NCBI RefSeq assembly: GCF_051020985.1
Contig: NC_135000.1
Coordinates: 24,582,784 to 24,646,783, forward strand
Direction of reading: 5' to 3'
DNA length: 64,000 nucleotides
From: Nomia melanderi
Lineage: Eukaryota; Arthropoda; Insecta; Hymenoptera; Halictidae
The notes below the pieces were generated by a model. The model searched no databases. It was not told the origin of the DNA and worked only from the letters and a program-made list of their open reading frames with translations. Made by a program: the position numbers and the translations under genes. This document shows, piece after piece, positions 12,265 through 24,273 of this stretch (positions are counted from its first letter, which is position 1; each line of letters starts with the position of its first letter).

Positions 12265-13510
12265 CACGGCTTATGTCTCGAGGAGTTTGAATAGTTGAGT
12301 AATTCAGCTAACTTCTGCGTAACATGGTTCAGAGTGAAACACTGAAATCGAGTCTTTTCCCTGCGTCTTTTAGTTGAAATTAACGTAACAAACTTTCCAA
12401 AGTTACTATGGTACTTGATAAAATTTCGTGCCATTAGACGTCGCGTTAATTTCATGTTCTTATGTGGTTAATACTGCCCCGAAACGTAAGTAGCTGAGAT
12501 AGTACAGCGGGATCGCGTAATCGGGTTTTCCTGTAGCTCGGCGCAGGCCACGGTGTGCATGCTGTTTCAGATAAGTCGGGAGTAATTAACGTGCGGCAAC
12601 GACGAGCAAGTAAATCATACAAATTTCCACTTTGAAACCGTGATGCACACCGCCGACCGGGAAGATAAAATACAAGCGGGCCGATAGATAGCGTTTGACA
12701 AACTGTTCGACGCACCGCTTCAAACGTATCGGTGTCCTGTTGGCCTCCCTTATATCTAATTACTTCAATCCTCAATTACACTAATGCGAATGCAGCCGGG
12801 AAATGGCATTGCCTCGGTTACCATCAAGAATATCGCCGCGTTTACCGGTCCGATTCAATTCGATGTTATTGAACGGCGGGTGTACGACTGGATCAATTTA
12901 ATATTGTCGATTGATAGTCGATGGGAAATTCATTTACCCTTTCCTTTCGCGTTGGGTCTTGCAATTCTATCCACAATTGGTAACTCCTGTTTAGATGCTA
13001 CTTCCGCCTCTGTATTTTAAAGTGATATTTTTCTGAGACGATCAAGAGACTGTGACATAAGGTGCATCCAAATGTGCATTCAATGGAATGAATACTATTA
13101 ATATTTCAAATTCGATTAATTCAAAGAATTAAATTACTAAGAATGTATGCAATTTACTTGCATAATATAATCGGCGAAGTTCTTGTCGTTTCTCGAAGAG
13201 TTAATTATAATATTTGAAGAAACCAGACATGTTGTCTCATAGGAATTCCGAAAATCATTTATCATGAAATTCTTAATCGCCAATTTGTAAAGTAAATATT
13301 TCGTGAAGTGAATAAATACCATTTAACCATTTTCCTTGCCTCTGAGCATGAACAGATAGCGATGTTCCATTTATTTTAATTATGCACCGGAATAGTGAAC
13401 ATACTAAAAAGTAAATTAAAGGACTTCCCCCGTCATCAACGACAAACGTAAATATACTCTAGATATTTATGTGCCCATGATTACATGTATTAGAATTAAA
13501 TTATAAAATT

Positions 13511-13700
13511 ACTGCAGCCAATTAGCCTAACATAATCCTCCATGGAACATATTCCACTCAGGATAATGTTAGTTGCCCAGGTCTCACCACGTGGAGGTTG
13601 CTGCGAATGGAGACCCAGAGAGGTGGATGGACATTCAATTCCATCGACCTCCCTTTCTAATTCTAAATCTTATGATTAACGCACTTATTTGTAACGCACT
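13511..13700 (+). repeat. interspersed repeat R1, copy 1
   Basis: About 190 bases run from GCAGCCAATTAGCCTA through CACCACGTGGAGGTTGCTGC to AATTCTAAATCTTATGATTA. Most of this is shared with copy 2 (14504-14685), and its first half with copy 3 (19028-19138). The ends of the first half, GCAGCC and GTTGCTGC, are roughly inverted. A GAGGTGGATGGA / TTCCATCGACCTC stem follows. I do not recognise the family. Confidence 0.7.
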
Positions 13701-13854
13701 TAAAAATAATCCCACGGCGGCTGTCTTCTTTCTTGAGTCTGAAATGATGGGGTATCCCACGGTGGATGATCGACGTCTTCTTTCGCTCGCTTAATTCTAA
13801 CGCAGGTTAGCCGACGCATGACTTACACTATACAATCATCGCAGTATAGGGAGT

Positions 13855-14088
13855 GAATCAAGGATGAAGTCCTTGATTCGAGCCTCAGGCGAATCAGGGA
13901 AGAAGTCCCTGATTCAGCCAGAGCAAAATTGGGGATACAATCTTAATTCTAACACAGTTTCGCCTTATGAGACTACGCGCAGGTCGCAGATATGCCGAGC
14001 AATTATCGGACCAAGAAGCAAAGGGAGCGAATCAAGGAAGAAGTCCTTGATTCTACATCTGGGAAAATCAGAGAAGAAGTCTCTGATT
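13855..14088 (+). repeat. four covarying hairpins with a constant GAAG loop
   Basis: Four 23-25-base hairpins lie at 13855-13879, 13891-13915, 14029-14053 and 14066-14088. Stems pair GAATCAAGGA with TCCTTGATTC (first and third), GAATCAGGGA with TCCCTGATTC (second), and AATCAGAGA with TCTCTGATT (fourth). The loop is TGAAG once and AGAAG three times. The stem changes are compensated on both sides. The array lies between two copies of repeat R1. On the plus strand it can be read as a repeated Lys-Lys-Ser-Leu-Ile peptide, but the stem symmetry better explains the repeats. Confidence 0.85.
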
Positions 14089-14503
14089 CAAAAAGGAGGG
14101 TGACGCGAGCAAACCGCGATCAACCAGTCAGAACCACAGTCCCGAGTTACGATGCTCTTCCTCTTTCGGATCAGCGGACGGGCACGTACTCTTCTTAGGC
14201 GCCCGTTAACTTCCCAACGCCCGGCCCTGAGGCAAAGCCACAGGACTAGGGGCGGTTTACGAAGAAGTAGGATCCTAGGAAGAGCAGTGCCGTGGGTCGT
14301 CGGCGCGAGCACCACCCGGCCCACGGTGTGGCCGTCTTGATCTTACTCGCGAGTCCAAGCACCGAGATACGTGAACTGCAGAACTGACTGGCGTCACACG
14401 GCCCGATGCACTTGCAAACATGGCCAAGTGAACCGGAGAAGATGGAGACAGGCGAAATCAGAGAACGAAGCTAAAGAATAACTACTCGGCATATTTTACA
14501 CAA

Positions 14504-14685
14504 TTCGCAGCCATTGGCCTAGCTCCATCCTCGACAGGGACTACTCTGTCGGCGATGCTACTAGTTTCCAGGCCCACCACGTGGAGGTTGCTGCGAATGG
14601 AGACCCAAGGGAGGTGGATGGAAATTCAATTCCATCAACCTCTGGCCTTAATTCTAAAACTTATTATTAGCGCACTTAGAACTAT
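14504..14685 (+). repeat. interspersed repeat R1, copy 2
   Basis: This runs from TTCGCAGCCATTGGCCTAGC through CACCACGTGGAGGTTGCTGC to a GAGGTGGATGGAA / TTCCATCAACCTC stem with one mismatch. It matches copy 1 at 13511 over most of its length. Confidence 0.7.
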
Positions 14686-14850
14686 CATATTTAATGCTAT
14701 ATTGATTCTTGAGCCTGTACTGAAAAATAAAACCAATATATTTGTAAAATGGTTAATTGTAAATGAGCAGCAATTACATTAAATAAAGATTATATTATGA
14801 ATAAATTAGTGTGTCAATGTTAAAGTAAAATTAGATTAAGTGAAACTAGA

Positions 14851-14950
14851 CTGAAATTAGATTAAAAGTAGATTAGAGTTACAGCTGAAACAAGTAAACT
14901 GAAATTAGAGTAAAAGTAGATTAGAATTACTGCTGAAACAAGTGAACTTA
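14851..14950 (+). repeat. two-copy 48-bp tandem repeat
   Basis: CTGAAATTAGATTAAAAGTA begins at 14851 and recurs with two or three changes at 14899. Both copies end in GCTGAAACAAGT. The stretch is AT-rich and non-coding. Confidence 0.75.
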
Positions 14951-15513
14951 AATTAGAAAATCAAGAAGTGTTTGTGTAGTAGCACATGTTGCTACCTGTG
15001 ACAAAAATTATTACATTGTGATTGTTTTTCAACGAAGATAAAGTTAGTGGAGATGAGCCTAAGATTAGAGAAATTTAAGATCCCAAAGAGACCTACTCTT
15101 CGAACTGGAGGGTTGCATGTTAAATGGCTGCTCAGTCTATCTTGACAGAATGCCATCTTCTAAACCTCTCAGTCCTTTCTGCAACAGAAACTGCCTTATT
15201 TGATTAGTAGATTGAATATAATTTAAGAAATGTAGTCTAAAATGTGGGGTACAATTTTTAAAGTTACCTTTATAATATTCCTTGAAACAGAAACACAGAG
15301 GATTAAATAAAGATGAAAGTATATACCATTCTCCCCGTAGAATATCATTTCATATTCCTCTCAAGTATTTCTGCAACAGAAACTTACTTTATTACATAGT
15401 AAATTTTGTTCAATTACATGAAATTGAATAGGAGGAGGGATGTTTAAAAATTGGGAGTGTCCACTCTGTGTATCATACGTGCTATAAAAATCCCGAGAGT
15501 GGACTAATTCATT

Positions 15514-16230
15514 CGCGACACTAATTTACAGAGTTTACACATATTTCTATAATAAACGCGAGAGGTGCTTTACTGTACGCTGCTATAATTAATAGAATAT
15601 TCAAAGATCTCAATAAGAATCGCGAAAAGTGTATGATTAATCGCAACGCTGCTTTAGAAATATAATAAAATAAAAACGCGAGGGTTTCAGTATCAATCGC
15701 AACTCTAATTCATTTAATATGAAGTGAATAACTCGCGTGCACCAGTTTCATTGTACGCAACGCTACATTTGAGAACATGGGGCAGCCGTTTTGACTGCGA
15801 AGAACCACTGTTCGCAGTACCGCAAACTGCGTTTTGGTTCTTATGGTTCCAGCATATTGTTGAGCATTTAATGTAACGCAACTCTAAGACAACGCGAGAA
15901 ATCATTGTCGCGACACTAAGAAGAACGCGATCTATCGATATCGCGACGCTACTTTAATAAATGAACATTGTATCTAATAAATTACGTTCTATCAGACGCG
16001 TTTATTCAATTATTCGCAACGCTATCTCAAAATCAAAAGAACTACGTGCTAGTTAATATAATTGTGCTTTATATTCAATAACATTAAAATCAAGCGATCG
16101 ATGTTTGTCATACGCAAAGCTATCTCTAAAGCAACATTAAAAAACAAGTATAAAAATCAATTCTAATGGAAATCGCGATTATATCATTCGCAACTCTAAT
16201 GCAAACCGTAATGCTTGTCTCGCAACGCTA
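15514..16230 (+). repeat. array of eleven CGCRACNCTA words at irregular spacing
   Basis: The word CGCAACGCTA and close variants (CGCGACACTA, CGCAACTCTA, CGCGACGCTA, CGCAAAGCTA) occur near 15514, 15642, 15698, 15756, 15877, 15909, 15942, 16015, 16113, 16189 and 16221, all on the plus strand. Several are partnered by a nearby CGCGAG or CGCGAA word. The DNA between them is AT-rich and apparently unrelated, so this is not an ordinary tandem repeat. It resembles repeated protein-binding sites or the subterminal repeats of a large transposon. Confidence 0.75.
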
Positions 16231-16372
16231 ATTAAAAATCGCGAGATGCTCATTGCTGGACGTTGGGGCGGCTATGGCCAGCCCGATACAACTACGACTA
16301 CTTTTACTACTACCACCACCATTTCTACTGAAGCTAAAGTGAGCGCAGTGACAAAGTAGTAACATAAAATGA

Positions 16373-16400
16373 CGCTCCATCTCCATGCTAAGATGGAGCG
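16373..16400 (+). repeat. short perfect hairpin
   Basis: CGCTCCATCT (16373-16382) pairs with AGATGGAGCG (16391-16400) around an 8-base loop. It lies just after the CGCRACNCTA array and before a longer hairpin. No T-run follows that would suggest a bacterial-type terminator. Confidence 0.75.
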
Positions 16401-16621
16401 CCATTAGTAGTTGCCCTCTTGAGCGACATTTTGTCGGGGCCTCTTCGGCTTACGCCTCTTCGTTTCTTCGGCAGTCCGCCATTTCTGAAACCCTGAGCCT
16501 GCTCGATAGCGAACGACCAATGACTGGGAAATAGTCATCAACCCTTCGACAGTGCAATCGAGCAGTTTCGAACGTTTCGCCTAATCGAGCCTGATACCGA
16601 TCGCGACCGCGGTATCTAAGT

Positions 16622-16706
16622 GGAACTTGAAAAGCCGAGATCAAAGTTGATCAGCAAACGGCATGCTCCGCTTTGCTGTCAACTTTGAACCGATTTTTCA
16701 AGTTCC
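16622..16706. repeat. long imperfect hairpin of about 85 bases
   Basis: The left arm runs GGAACTTGAAAA, TCAAAGTTGA, CAGCAAA; the right arm is its near complement (TTTGCTG, TCAACTTTG, TTTTTCAAGTTCC). The arms are about 38 bases with a few bulges and a loop around CATGCTC. Its size resembles a microRNA precursor, though a foldback repeat is as likely. Confidence 0.7.
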
Positions 16707-18373
16707 TCCGGCAACCGACCATCGTGCAGAAACGACGGCCAGCACCGGCCCCTGCCTACTTAAATCTAACATTCATTCCAGAGAGTATGCTACCTGCCTG
16801 CCTATAGCTATATTTAAAAAAGGGGCAAAAGACTCATTCTCACAAACACACATCATTCCACGATTGTCACTGATGCACCCGGGTGCGAAAGAACCTAACG
16901 ACTAGAGAGAACGTCCCGGGACGTTCGCTGACAACCACATTCATACTCTAGTTTATCAGTCCCTGAAATCGACTGGCAATGGTTAACGATCTTTGAGAAA
17001 ATATCTTACTGGGCACGAACGATTCATTGTAATTGATATAATTCTACTGTTCTTTATGTCATTTGGTAATGTATGGACCATCAAGGTATTCTAATATATT
17101 AACATTCGTACTCTATTGAGTGAAATAAGGAAAAATGTGTATATGTTCCATGAATAATTTATTGCAAACATCATATACGGTAACTGGAATATATACGTGT
17201 AATGAGTATTTATGATATTATAAAGTCCGACGAATTTCCACTTCCTAACCACACACACACAAGTGGATAATACGTCGGACACGATGCGTTAACCATTGCC
17301 AATCGCTCACATTTTTAAATAATAACAATTTCATCATGCCCATTGCTCTCACCCTCCCAAGTAGCACCTGAGCACGTGAGAGAGATCGAGCAACGGACAT
17401 GGAAACAATATCCTGAAAATCCTAGCTATAAAATCATGTTACTTTCTCATTTTTCTGACGGACTAATGTTCTTTGATTTTCTACAATGACTCTAATTGAC
17501 TCGAAATTAAGAATTTAATTCTCTAATTTTATAAATGGAAGGTGTACTAGTATATAAACATTATAATATTCAAAAAAAAGAACAAGAGAAATTGAAATTT
17601 AATGGAAAATGAGACTTTAAGTAAAATTTCAATAAGAATGAATTTATTTTAAACTTTTAACACATTTTCAAAAATCCTCAGGTGATCCCTTTGTCGAAGC
17701 AGGTGTTTCTAATATCAGAAGAATGTATTGCAAAGTAGTTGCTTCGACTTGGAGATCTACCTGTCGCGAAATGCTTTCTTGTACGATATCTACTATGATA
17801 TTCCAGCGATTGAATGAACTTTAACGCGAATAATCAATCATTTTAATCGATTTCTTCTTAGTAGAACTTTAAAAATCAAGAACTAGACTGAACCTATTGA
17901 TACAATTAATGTACCACTAAGTTCTCAGTCATATCTCAATATGCAATCATAAATGTTGTATTATACTTCTAAACCAAACGTCAAAATAAAGTTAAATTGC
18001 TCGTAATTCGATAAAAAGTTAAAGCATTATTGCTAGTATTTACAGTTAACGTTAAACGCGACGTACAAGAAAGCCCTATCCTATCTAACAAATAAATTAA
18101 AAAATGCTACTACTCTCGGGTATGCCTCTTAAGGCATATCCGGGGTCACTGCACTCAAAAAATCAAAAACTACTAAAATGGTACCACCAGCCACCGGTGT
18201 CGTTACGGACCATTCGTCCTACGACATGATCGGTGACTAGAGTGAAAAATAGAGCATGCGACTCACCGATCGCTGTTTGCAATCGGTACATAGCTTAGGA
18301 TGGGCCGATGACCACCGTACATCATGGATCTGCATTGATCTCAATCGGTCAGTAGTGGTCACTAGTGGTCAGT

Positions 18374-18862
18374 CGTAACCAGGGGTGGAGGTAGGGGTAG
18401 GCCACTGGTGCCCAGGGTGGTCCAGGGAGCTCAGGAGTGCCTACTGGTCCTCTCCTATCCTCCCAGTTCGGGTTAGGTCAGGGCAGTGGTGGTCACTGAT
18501 GGCCAGGGGTGGAGGTAGGGGTAGGCCACTGGTGCCCAGGGTGGTTCAGGGAGCTCAGGAGTGCCTACTGGTCCTCTCCTATCCTCCCAGTTCGGGTTAG
18601 GTCAGGGCAGTGGTGGTCACTGATGGCCAGAGGTGGAGGTAAGGGTAGGCCACTGGTGCCCAGGGTGGTCCAGGGGGCTCAGGAGTGCCTACTGGTCCTC
18701 TCCTATCCTCCCAGTTCGGGTTAGGTCAGGGCAGTGGTGGTCACTGATGGCCACTGGTGCCCAGGGAGGTCCAGGGAGGTCCAGGGAGGCCCAGGGAGGC
18801 CCAGGGAGGCCCAGGGAGGCCCAGGGAGGTCCTACTGGTCCTCCCGATCCTCCCAGTTCGGG
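18374..18862 (+). repeat. GC-rich minisatellite: 124-bp units then exact decamers
   Basis: About three copies of a 124-bp unit are nearly identical, each with GGTGGAGGTA, GTAGGCCACTGGTGCCCAGG, GTGCCTACTGG and CCCAGTTCGGGTTAGGTCAG. After the third, the array collapses into seven decamers CCAGGGAGG(T/C) at exactly 18761-18830, followed by part of the unit again. The 124-bp unit is not a multiple of three, so the Trp/Gly-rich open frames it creates are products of the repeat. Confidence 0.9.
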
Positions 18863-19027
18863 AGTTCGCGACGAACTGAGGTCTCTGCTGTCAGGACTGC
18901 TATTTATACCGACAAAGGTCGCCGATGTCAGTCGCGACATCCTTGACATCAACATTAAAAACAATTCCTTGTTCAACCGTTTTCACTCAACGATATTTTA
19001 GGAGCTTTTATTTCCTTTATTAATGCT

Positions 19028-19138
19028 TTTATATAGAATCTTCGCAGCCGATTAGCCTAGCACCATCCTCGATGGCCACTCTATCGGCGATGGTTCTATT
19101 TTCCAGGTCCACCACGAGGAGGTTGCTGCGAGGGACCC
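19028..19138 (+). repeat. interspersed repeat R1, copy 3 (short)
   Basis: This runs from CTTCGCAGCCGATTAGCCTA through GATGGTTCTATTTTCCAGGT to AGGAGGTTGCTGCGAGGGAC. It matches the first half of R1 copies 1 and 2. Together with them it brackets the 13.5-19.1 kb repeat block. Confidence 0.65.
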
Positions 19139-20878
19139 ACTTATACTTTCGAATTGGCTTTAACCCCTTAACTTATGATTTCTTTCATAACCGCAATAAT
19201 TACTTTCACATTAACACATTGAGCGCTGGCAACGTATCAGCCATTTAAAGTCCAAAGCTGGCCTCATTCGCTTGTATCTGATCAATGAGTAGCCAAAAAA
19301 TATATTCAAAACATTATACATTTTCGTTAAACAGTAAATTTTTATTAATCTGTAATTTCTTTCATAACCGCGCTCGCAATAATTTCTTTCACATTAATCA
19401 TTTACTGGAAACAAGGAGAATTTCACGGTAATTTATATCTACGGTTAGTTCGAAATCTAACAATTGATAACCGAAATATAATTGGTTTGAATTCAAGAGA
19501 ATCAAGATTCAATTACTTTTGTTCATTTTGAGATCTTCACCACGAGCCTGACAAGATGTTGTTTGGCAAGGGGTAAATAATGTATTCTTGCAAAACTGAG
19601 AAGTATGTTTTATCTTGGATAACCATCAGTCACCATTGTTCATTATCATTCAGTACCAACTAATAGTGGTAATCATTGTGCTAGAGAATCTCATAAACTC
19701 CAGGAATGTTCTCAAATGTGCGAGGGTGTTATCGATTGACAACTTTCGGTCCTACTTGCTAGCAGTCCCCTATTATCACTTCTTTATATTTATCTACTGG
19801 AACAATACAATGAGTTTTACGGGGTTTTGCTCACTCTTTGCTCAGATTTTTAGAACTCCTTCGCTCCTACTCATACCTAATAAAAATCGCCGAGCGATTA
19901 CCTAATGCCTACAATAAAAATATTTCATTTGATACGCTCTAACCATTACACTTCACATTCTATTATCATTCATTTAATCTTCCTTAAAATTTTCATATAA
20001 CAGAAACTGAATTTAATATTCAACTGAACATTACAACTCTTCTGTAAATTACCTATTGCCTCATCTGATTTCGTCAACTTCTATTCCTGTCGGAATCTTT
20101 GTTACACAACTTCTCCAATCATGAGAATACCTCACAATTAAAGCTATAGACAATAAGAATGACTAAACACCGCTGTTATTGTATCCACTCTATAATACAT
20201 CATAAGCGAGCGGTTGTCCTTACACAGTTTTCGATTATAGTCGGCCAGCAAACTTTTCATCCGCGCATAATACGGTTTCTCGCGGTCGGCGATGATCGGC
20301 CCGGAATGAGAACGTGACAGCCTATTGGCCACCGTCTTTTCAATGAATTGGCTCGCGGCGGATCGGCTAACGTGTTCCGTCCATGGTCACCCCCTTCGAT
20401 TCCGGCCTGTCTGGCGAACCCCTTTTGTTCGGGGAAGTACCGTAGGATATCCGAATAGGATCGGCGCCGGAAGAATTAATCGGGGTTAACGCGAACGGGA
20501 ATCCGGGGACGAAGGATTCAGAATGCCGCGGCTCGCTTTATTGAATCGCTTTAAGTATATTTTTTCGTTGCCCCGCGGTTCTACGCTTCTATGCAGATCG
20601 CGATCTTCCTTCTACTGGCTGGATCACGCGGCATTGTCGTCTCGATTTACTCCGATGTTAACGGTAGAAGGCAGCGGATGACACAAATCCAGCCGTGGTT
20701 TTTGTTATTATAAAGTTAATGAAATTGAGAAGGAACTCCGGGGGAAAGCATTCAGTTCGCTGCTCGTGTAGATGTTGGAGAGAACGCTTCGAGGAAAATT
20801 TTAATAAATATACTTTCGTGTTTCTTTGTGGAGAATGGTAAATTAATTAATTAGGTTTTGTGTTCGATATTTTCCGTA

Positions 20879-21106
20879 TTAACCCTTTGAACTCGAGAGC
20901 CTTTCAGTCGCCATTTGTTTCGACCGAAGAAAATGATAAAATTGAATTTTTATATAACGCATCAGCACATGGAACATCGAAGTAAAATAGTTCTGTCACT
21001 TAATTTATGCAAGGTATTTCTGTATGTTGGTTGTGAAAAATATTGACATTTCGTCAGAAAATGATGAATATTTGTTGAGAAAAATATTCTCGAGTGCGAA
21101 GGGTTC
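20879..21106. mobile_element. family B TTAA miniature transposon
   Basis: The left end is TTAACCCTTTGAACTCGAGAG, followed by CTTTCAGTCGCC. The right end is TCTCGAGTGCGAAGGGTT, with the final TTAA lost. The interior words ACATGGAACATCGAA and CTGTCACTTAATTTATGCAA match the copy at 428. Confidence 0.8.
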
Positions 21107-22829
21107 GTCGAAATGTTTTCCAGGGGAACTCGGTTTGTAGATACTCAGGGATTAATCATTGAAGGTAAATTTGCAGAAAATCGCAGTGCTAGTGTGTTTT
21201 GATTAAATGTGGCCAAACATTGGCGTTAATATTGGTTAATGTAACAGTAAAGGTAATAATGGTAGGCGGTATTCTAATAAAACGAGCCCCGTAAAGTTCG
21301 CATATATCTTTATAGGCTTTCCATGCTAAGCTGGAAAAATATGATACATAAACACGGATCTATCAAGAATAAACAGAAAATATGTGGGAGAAATATTTAC
21401 ATGCAAATGCAACGATCTCCGCTTATACGCAAGCTATATTTTCCATTTATTTATTGAACGGCTGCGAGAACGCACTGTTTGTTCGAATACCGCGTGCAGC
21501 GCGTTTTATGCTTGATATCTAGTAAAAAGTCATAACACATTGTATCTTCTAACCACCTTCCGAGGAACCATATTCTCGTAATTTTTCTTGATACCTGCTC
21601 AATACACCAATATTCTCGAATCAATTTCCTCGAACAATTTAATTATAAAGCGTTCCCGTACATACAAAACTAGTATAAAATACATTCATATTGGAAATGG
21701 GCGATTAACCAGTTAACTGTGTTCGTTGAGTACACGTCATCTTAAAACTCTTAATGGTGCCAACTTTTTCAACGATAAATTATTTATTTTTTGAGACAAT
21801 GCAATTCCTCTTCGTTTCGGTTCAGTTTTTCGTTAGGATATATTTCAAGTGTGCATAATGAGAGATTCTTCAAACTAAATTCCACACTTGACTGGTTAAA
21901 CAATGAAACAGTATATATTTTACAGTGTGACTTTATCATAACGACTTTGAAAGACACGTCTAGCTCTTTCAAGTTCTCGAACGCGAATGACGCGGAACAA
22001 CCAAAAGTCAATTGGGCTCTGCTTTTTTTTACAAGATCGTTTATTGTATTCTCCTTGTCTGGAAAAAAGTCTCTTAACTTCGCGTGACAAAATCCAGACA
22101 CTTCTAGTTGCCTTTCTATCGCCTTTGTTCAGACTAAAGATACATGAACGCTGGGCATTTTTGCTTTTGCTAGTTTATCATTAGTAATAACTCGACAATC
22201 CACATAATCTTCTATACCTACAACAATAACTTCCCGTAACGCGTTTACGAGATATCCGCCACGGAAATGTGTCACTACTGTTCGAGGATTATCACAGAAA
22301 TCGCGTTTATCACGACGGAGCATTATTGAAATACTTCGTTCGGGATTCAACCGCCATGAAACACCTTTTACGGGACAATTTATCGGCAGATATACGCCCG
22401 TAAAAATTCTAATGTATTCCTCCTTGCCGCGTTTTCCCCGCGCGGGCGCCAGCCGTGAGCACTGTTTTCACTTCGCATTAACAAAGTTCGTTTCACACGT
22501 GACGAAGTCGCCATTATCTCGCGCCCACGCGGAATATTCGTATTTAAATTCGTATTTCCATAACGATGCGATGCATCACCATACATTATATCGTTGGATG
22601 GCTCGCTCGCTGTTTCATATTTTCGTGCCTCGCCTCGTTGAACCTTCTTGAGTGCCGTGAATATATATTCCGTTTTCCGAGTCGCCGGTGACACGGAAGT
22701 AACGCACGATCGATTATACCAGAGACTTATAAATAACTTCGTTTGCGCGGCCCTACGGAACCAGATTAAAAGACGAACCCGTTCGGATCTAGACACCCTC
22801 GATGATTCACTCGATTCTTCCGAGGATAT

Positions 22830-23452
22830 TTAGCACGTTCCGCGTCGTGTGGGGCGTACGCGCCCCGCGCTGATCTTTCCGTTCGAGCCATTGGGCATTG
22901 TCATTGTAAAATGAAGAATTTATTAAAAATGTATTATGCAGTCAATTATGGACGTATACGTCCCACACGGCGTGGTAGTGATTTTTTTTATTGTTTTAAC
23001 GTTAAAAAATTCGGTTCCCAGTCGGCAGGAAACTGTACTGTAAAAGTTGCAACATTCTGTGATAGTTGTGTGGATACACCACATTTGTTTGCCATGTTTC
23101 AACAAAGTTCACCGTAACATCCCTTCCTGATTATATACAAACTTGTTTATAATTTTTGTCTATAGTATTTTAAACTAATATAGACAGCATAAAAAAATAT
23201 TATGTGCGAGGATGCGACTCGCTCGGTAGAGTAATGTTCAGTCAGGTATTTGTTAAACTAATTCCTAGAAAAAAAAATGTATTGCTTTGTTGCGTTATCT
23301 TAAACTATACACCTTTTCCTTGACGGTTATGATTTTTGCATTATTTTAATTATTCCGAGGCATACTCCAGAAACGAAACAATACAGTTGTAAAGTGTGGG
23401 GCGTATACGCTTATTAAGTCTTCGAAAAACGGTCCGGCACGGAACGTGTTAA
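22830..23452. mobile_element. family F TTAA-like element, about 615 bp
   Basis: The left end is TTAGCACGTTCCGCGTCG; the right end reverse-complements to TTAACACGTTCCGTGCCGG, so the terminal repeats match at most positions and one flank has decayed. Three palindromes lie inside: GGGGCG-TACG-CGCCCC (22851-22866), GGACGTATACGTCC (22950-22963) and GCGTATACGC (23401-23410). No transposase reading frame is present; a short open frame at 22911-23117 has no recognised domain. Confidence 0.65.
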
Positions 23453-23922
23453 CGGTTGTTTCCCCGTTGCAAGCGTGTAAACAGATGCGCATTACTTTGA
23501 AATAAACCAGAATGAACTAGCTAAATCTCGTCTCAGTTTCAACGAGGCGTCAGAAAGTCACGTGCGACTATGCCCAAACAAATGCACGACGTTCTGATAC
23601 GTCAAATGTAGCCAACGGGTTAAGTAGAATTTCCTGAACGTTAAATCGTACACATCAAGATCACGTTATAGTCTTCTTCGCATATAAATATTAGATCACA
23701 GAACTTCTAAGGTAACAGAGTAAGGTACTTGAATGTAGTTCGACCGTACCGTATGAAATAGCTTCCAGCTCTAATTTAGTGAACTTAACTGGGATCGCTT
23801 CAAAGTGAAGGATACACGAATCTTGTCCTAGTCACATGAATCCCTAAGCATATATGAACACAGAAATTAATTTCGGATTACGAGCATAATTCAGTTTGAA
23901 TAGAACACTTGACTAGCGGAGC

Positions 23923-24203
23923 TTAACCCGTTCGCTGCCGAGGACGAGTATACTCGTCTTGGCAACGCACAACACCCTGCCAAAGACGAATATACTCGTC
24001 CTACTTTCAATATGTTGTAACATACAGGCGTTTGAATAAGCAAATTTCGAGTCGAGTCCTGTTGCCTTACCATTGCCAACGACGAGTATACTCGCATTCG
24101 ATTTTATGCGTGTAAATGATTATGTATATGTGCTTTTACCAAGAAATAACAGAACTTTGGTAAACAATGCCACACAAAATATAAACGGCAGCGAATGAGT
24201 TAA
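23923..24203. mobile_element. family C TTAA element with three GACGAGTATACTCGTC palindromes
   Basis: TTAA lies at 23923-23926 and 24200-24203. The ends are CCCGTTCGCTGCCG and the complement of CTCATTCGCTGCCG. A perfect 16-bp palindrome GACGAGTATACTCGTC lies at 23943-23958, with near copies at 23985-24000 and 24081-24096. No coding capacity is present. Confidence 0.8.
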
Positions 24204-24273
24204 AGGAAACTTCATTCCCTTACATGAACAACGTTGCGTTTCTGATCTTTCCATCGGTGAACGATAATTCATA

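Noticed and set aside
13864..14103. Small protein with Lys-Lys-Ser-Leu-Ile repeats
   Set aside because: The peptide repeat follows from the palindromic hairpins; the paired stem changes fit a structure constraint and not a codon constraint.
18117..18143. Hairpin CGGGTATGCCT / AGGCATATCCGG as a regulatory structure
   Set aside because: It is a single imperfect stem with a bulge and no partner copies or context, well within chance for the region.
18385..19001. Repeated Trp/Gly-rich open frames suggesting a repeat protein
   Set aside because: They use non-ATG starts, repeat because the DNA is a 124-bp minisatellite, and the period is not a multiple of three.
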